Positions 61,095 to 64,000 of a DNA stretch of 64,000 bases are shown here, piece by piece. The notes under the pieces were generated by a model that saw nothing but the letters and a program-made list of their open reading frames with translations, was not told where the DNA came from and did not search any database. The stretch's first letter is position 1; every line of letters starts with the position of its first letter. A program made the position numbers and the translations under genes. The DNA comes from Saccharina japonica. Lineage: Eukaryota; Sar; Phaeophyceae; Laminariales; Laminariaceae. Where the stretch lies: NCBI GenBank assembly GCA_008828725.1, contig MEHQ01004066.1, positions 389,347 to 453,346 on the forward strand, given 5' to 3'.

Positions 61095-61367
61095 TCGGCA
61101 GTTTCAGTGTGAAAACGTTTATGACATATATACGCGCGAGCTCGCCGTAAAAACAAGCGATACCATTAATCTGGACTAAACGCATCGATGGACAACTACG
61201 GTACAGTTGTTTGCACCCGTTACCGTGTTGCTCGTTCTGACATCCGCATGCGGCTTTGTGTAAATCTGTATTGCGTGAAGATGGAACCCATCGATAACAT
61301 TTATCGAAGATACCCCGGTTGACGGGAGTGGTGCAAGCACGCCGAAAGGCATGCATACATGGGATAT

Positions 61368-62782
61368 GATAAATGTGCCCCCAGGGGAACTTTTGTTAAC
61401 GACGCCCCCGGGGGAAATTTTAGCTTATTTTGCCCCCAATATTCTTGGGGGCACAAAAAGCTAAAAGTGACCCCGGAATATACATGATGTTACCACGCGA
61501 GATGTCAGCGACCGTAGAATACCAGACCCTTCTGGGGGTTGTCTACGGCTTGTGCTGCTGTGGTGTGTGCAGTAGGTTTGCCGGTCATTGCTTCTCGCCC
61601 GATATACAGACGGGTTGGTGTTCTCGATACCCAGGATCTCTCCAAGCGTTTTGGGGAGGCGCACCAAGCTGAAAAGGTGCCTCCGGAAATAGGCTGCATG
61701 CAGCATGCCACCACGAGCGATTACGACGATCATAGGGCACCAGACCTGTCTGGGGATTGTCTACGGTATGCGCTGCTGTCGTGTGTGCAGTAGGTCCACC
61801 GGTAATCGCGTCTCGCCCAATATGCAGACGCGCTAGGGTTATCGATACTCATGATCTTTGCAGGCCCTGTTTTGGGAGCACACCAAGCTTAAAGTGCCTC
61901 CGAAAAACAAACACGCCACTACGAGCGATAAGCGATGAGCAGCGGAACTATTGCATACACTACGTAGCGCAGTGCATGCTGTAGACAACCTCCAGATAAA
62001 TCTGGTGTCCTATGTTCGTTGTCATCGCTCATATAGTCTATTATCGGAGGCGCTTTTAGCTTGATGTGCCCTTAAATAAGGCCTGGAGAGATCCTGAGTA
62101 TCGAGATAACAAACCCGTCTGTATACCGGTTGATCAGCGATGAGCGGCGGAACTACTGCACACACCACCAAAGTACACGCCGTAGATAACTCCTAGAGTA
62201 GCCTGATGCCCTGCCGTCGTCGTATTCCCTCGTGGTGGCGTGCTTCGTGCAGTCTATTTTCGGAGGCACTTTTAGCTTGAGGTGCCCCCAAACAATGCCT
62301 GAAATGATACCGAGTATCTACAGCAGAACACGAATCCGTCTGTATATCGAGCGAGAAGCTATGGTGTGTCTGGCGGAGTTACTGCACACACCACTGAACC
62401 ACATGCCGTAGGAAACCCCCAGACAGGTCTGGTGCCCTACGGTCGTCGCATTCGCTCGTGGTGCAAGCTTCATATAGTCTATTTTTTGAGGCACTGTTAG
62501 CTACTGTAGATGTGCCCCCAAACAAAGGCCTGGAAAGATCCTGCGTATCGAGAACAGGAAGTCGTCTGTATATCGGGCGAAACGACATGACCGGCGGAAC
62601 TACTGCACACCATACAGCAGCACATGCAGTAGATAACTCCCAGATATATCTTGTGCCCTATAGTCGTCGTAATCGCCCGTGGTGGCGTGCTTGGTATTCC
62701 TCCTCAATTCCGGGGGCGCATTGAGCTAAAGCGCCCCCCGGGGCGTCGTTAGCAAAAGCGCCCCCGGGGGTACATTTATCCT
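61368..62782. mobile_element. 1.4-kb fold-back element with ~70-bp terminal inverted repeats
   Basis: Left end GATAAATGTGCCCCCAGGGG and right end, reverse-complemented, GATAAATGTACCCCCGGGGG continue as inverted repeats for ~70 bp (TTAACGACGCCCC is shared). Inside, a ~170-bp module is repeated about five times: forward near 61520 and 61740, reversed near 62036, 62255 and 62478. The whole element can therefore fold on itself. No transposase; no clear target duplication seen. Confidence 0.78.
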
Positions 62783-62864
62783 CTCCGCAAAAACTCAATT
62801 CATGAGTGGAAACCACCTCCCTTTACAGTAAACGAGTCTCACCCTCACTCTCACCTTTTTTCAG

Positions 62865-63140
62865 CTCTGACGACAAGAAGGAGCAAGGCCGAGGAGATAA
62901 CTGCACGGTACTCTGTCCTGCCTTGGCACAACAGCCAGGGTAAGTACGCGTACGAGTATGCCACCAATGGTAATGACTTTTATATATCATTGGGGTCTCT
63001 CTCACGGGAGGGGATGGTCAATCCCCTACCCCCATGCTCGTGTAATTTGGAGTTCGTTTTGTGTAGGCGTTTTAGTACCGGGACCATGGATATTGCAGAC
63101 CCACAACGCGTGCTTCACACGGCGTCCGGAGACCTAGCTC
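62865..63140 (+). CDS. Possible two-exon gene fragment
   Basis: 62867-62940 has a strong acceptor (CTTTTTTCAG) and donor (CAGG|GTAAGT); one frame reads LTTRRSKAEEITARYSVLPW. A phase-compatible acceptor (TTGTGTAG) at 63067 continues for 22 codons to a stop. No motif recognised; splice signals are the only support. Confidence 0.25.
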
Positions 63141-63351
63141 GATACCTACAGGGGCAATGGGTTGATGTATGGATGCCTCGCTACTTTCTCCTGGTGTGGC
63201 TGGTTTTTGGGGCTCTGAAAAGTTCGAGGGCGATAGAGCGAGAACATTTTGGCCGCTAAAAAACTCGTCGCAGGGTGGTGTGCCTGGCAGAGTCGTTGGT
63301 GCTGCAACCCTGACCGCTAGTGCTACATGCATCCTTGTTGGCAAGAACTGA

Positions 63352-64000
63352 GCATGCTCGTAGTCAAGGCGTCTCCCTATACTTCGCAAGTTACCGTTTG
63401 AGAAACGATGATCTACACATTGTAAACTTACTGTCTGCTTCAACAATTTGTTTCAAATTTCTTCAAATTTCGGTGTAGTGCGGCTCAACGACGTGTGTAT
63501 TTATCACATTGTGATGTCGAGATGTCATTCCAGCCTGTTCCAGGACCACAACCAACAAAACTGTTACTCAGTAGTCAACATTATTACGAAATGATTTGCG
63601 TACGAGTTATTGCCCATTGAACAATTACTGCTGCTGCTGCTGCTTCTTGGTGGCTGCCATGTAAACAACTACAGTACCGTACAGGACACCTAATAAGAAA
63701 CAGGATATAAATGTGGTCCAGGCTGGATTTCGTATTTGAAAGGTAATTTTCAATTTCAAGATAACGACTCCCGAATTTCTTGTTTTACTCTAAATCTCAG
63801 CCTGGCTTTCTTATTAGCCTCTTCCTTATATTAGGTATCCTGCACTGCTGTACTGCACTGCTGCTGTTTCTTGGTGTGGGAGTCATGTACTACGTACTGT
63901 TTGTACTCGTAAGCAGGTTAGACTCATCGTACGATGCCCTTGCTTGTGGTCTGTTGTCAGCTTTGCAATGTACTATTAATAGGTACTATTGCTACTGCTG
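63352..64000. other. Intergenic, CTG-rich low complexity
   Basis: Scattered CTGCTGCTG runs (63633-63650, 63840-63870, 63990-64000) and no coding frame that I can support. Confidence 0.5.

Overview
The window looks like nuclear DNA of a brown alga, most likely Ectocarpus or a close relative. Three things point there: a large multi-intron gene with introns of about 150 to 2,200 bases; a decayed EsV-1-7-type cysteine-repeat gene near 60 to 61 kb, a family I know as strongly expanded in brown algae; and a repeat-rich downstream region with (CTA)n, CAG-rich and satellite DNA plus a Ty1/copia element. The species call is inference.

1 to 23.2 kb (+ strand): the C-terminal half of midasin (MDN1/Rea1), the giant AAA ATPase that remodels pre-60S ribosomes. 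I could place 27 exons whose splice phases agree almost throughout, from the end of the linker, through a D/E-rich region, to the VWA/MIDAS domain and the stop codon at 23197. The 5' part of the gene lies outside the window. The introns are busy. One 2.2-kb intron holds a ~105-bp TA-flanked MITE and three tandem box C/D snoRNA-like units. The next intron holds two more C/D-like units of a different type. Four near-identical ~163-bp elements, all in the sense direction, sit in four other introns and can fold into two hairpins. A 708-bp PIF/Harbinger-type MITE lies between the two exons that start the VWA domain.

23.2 to 31 kb: no convincing gene. It contains a small tandem repeat block (26.8 to 27.4 kb), a GC-rich island (29.8 to 30.1 kb), a ~150-bp (TAC)n microsatellite and a G/T-rich minisatellite.

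31 to 52.5 kb: two satellite arrays (31.2 to 34.9 and 38.0 to 40.85 kb) of ~215 to 225-bp units carrying GC-rich hairpins; a 1,570-bp near-identical direct duplication (34,890 and 49,917); a defective Ty1/copia element on the minus strand with a 697-bp LTR; and two phase-compatible exons of an unknown gene (37,018 to 37,972 and 52,005 to 52,480) that bracket most of this material.

52.5 to 64 kb: a detached copia gag remnant, an inverted LTR fragment, CAG-rich tandem repeats between direct repeats, a tRNA-like sequence, two tandem cysteine-rich exon units (57.6 to 58.6 kb), the EsV-1-7 pseudogene (minus strand), and a 1.4-kb fold-back element with ~70-bp inverted ends (61.4 to 62.8 kb).

MDN1 is the only confident intact gene. 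If the intronic elements are snoRNAs, a ribosome-assembly gene would be hosting rRNA-modification guides in its introns, a plausible co-expression arrangement. Everything downstream is mostly mobile and repetitive DNA with gene fragments.
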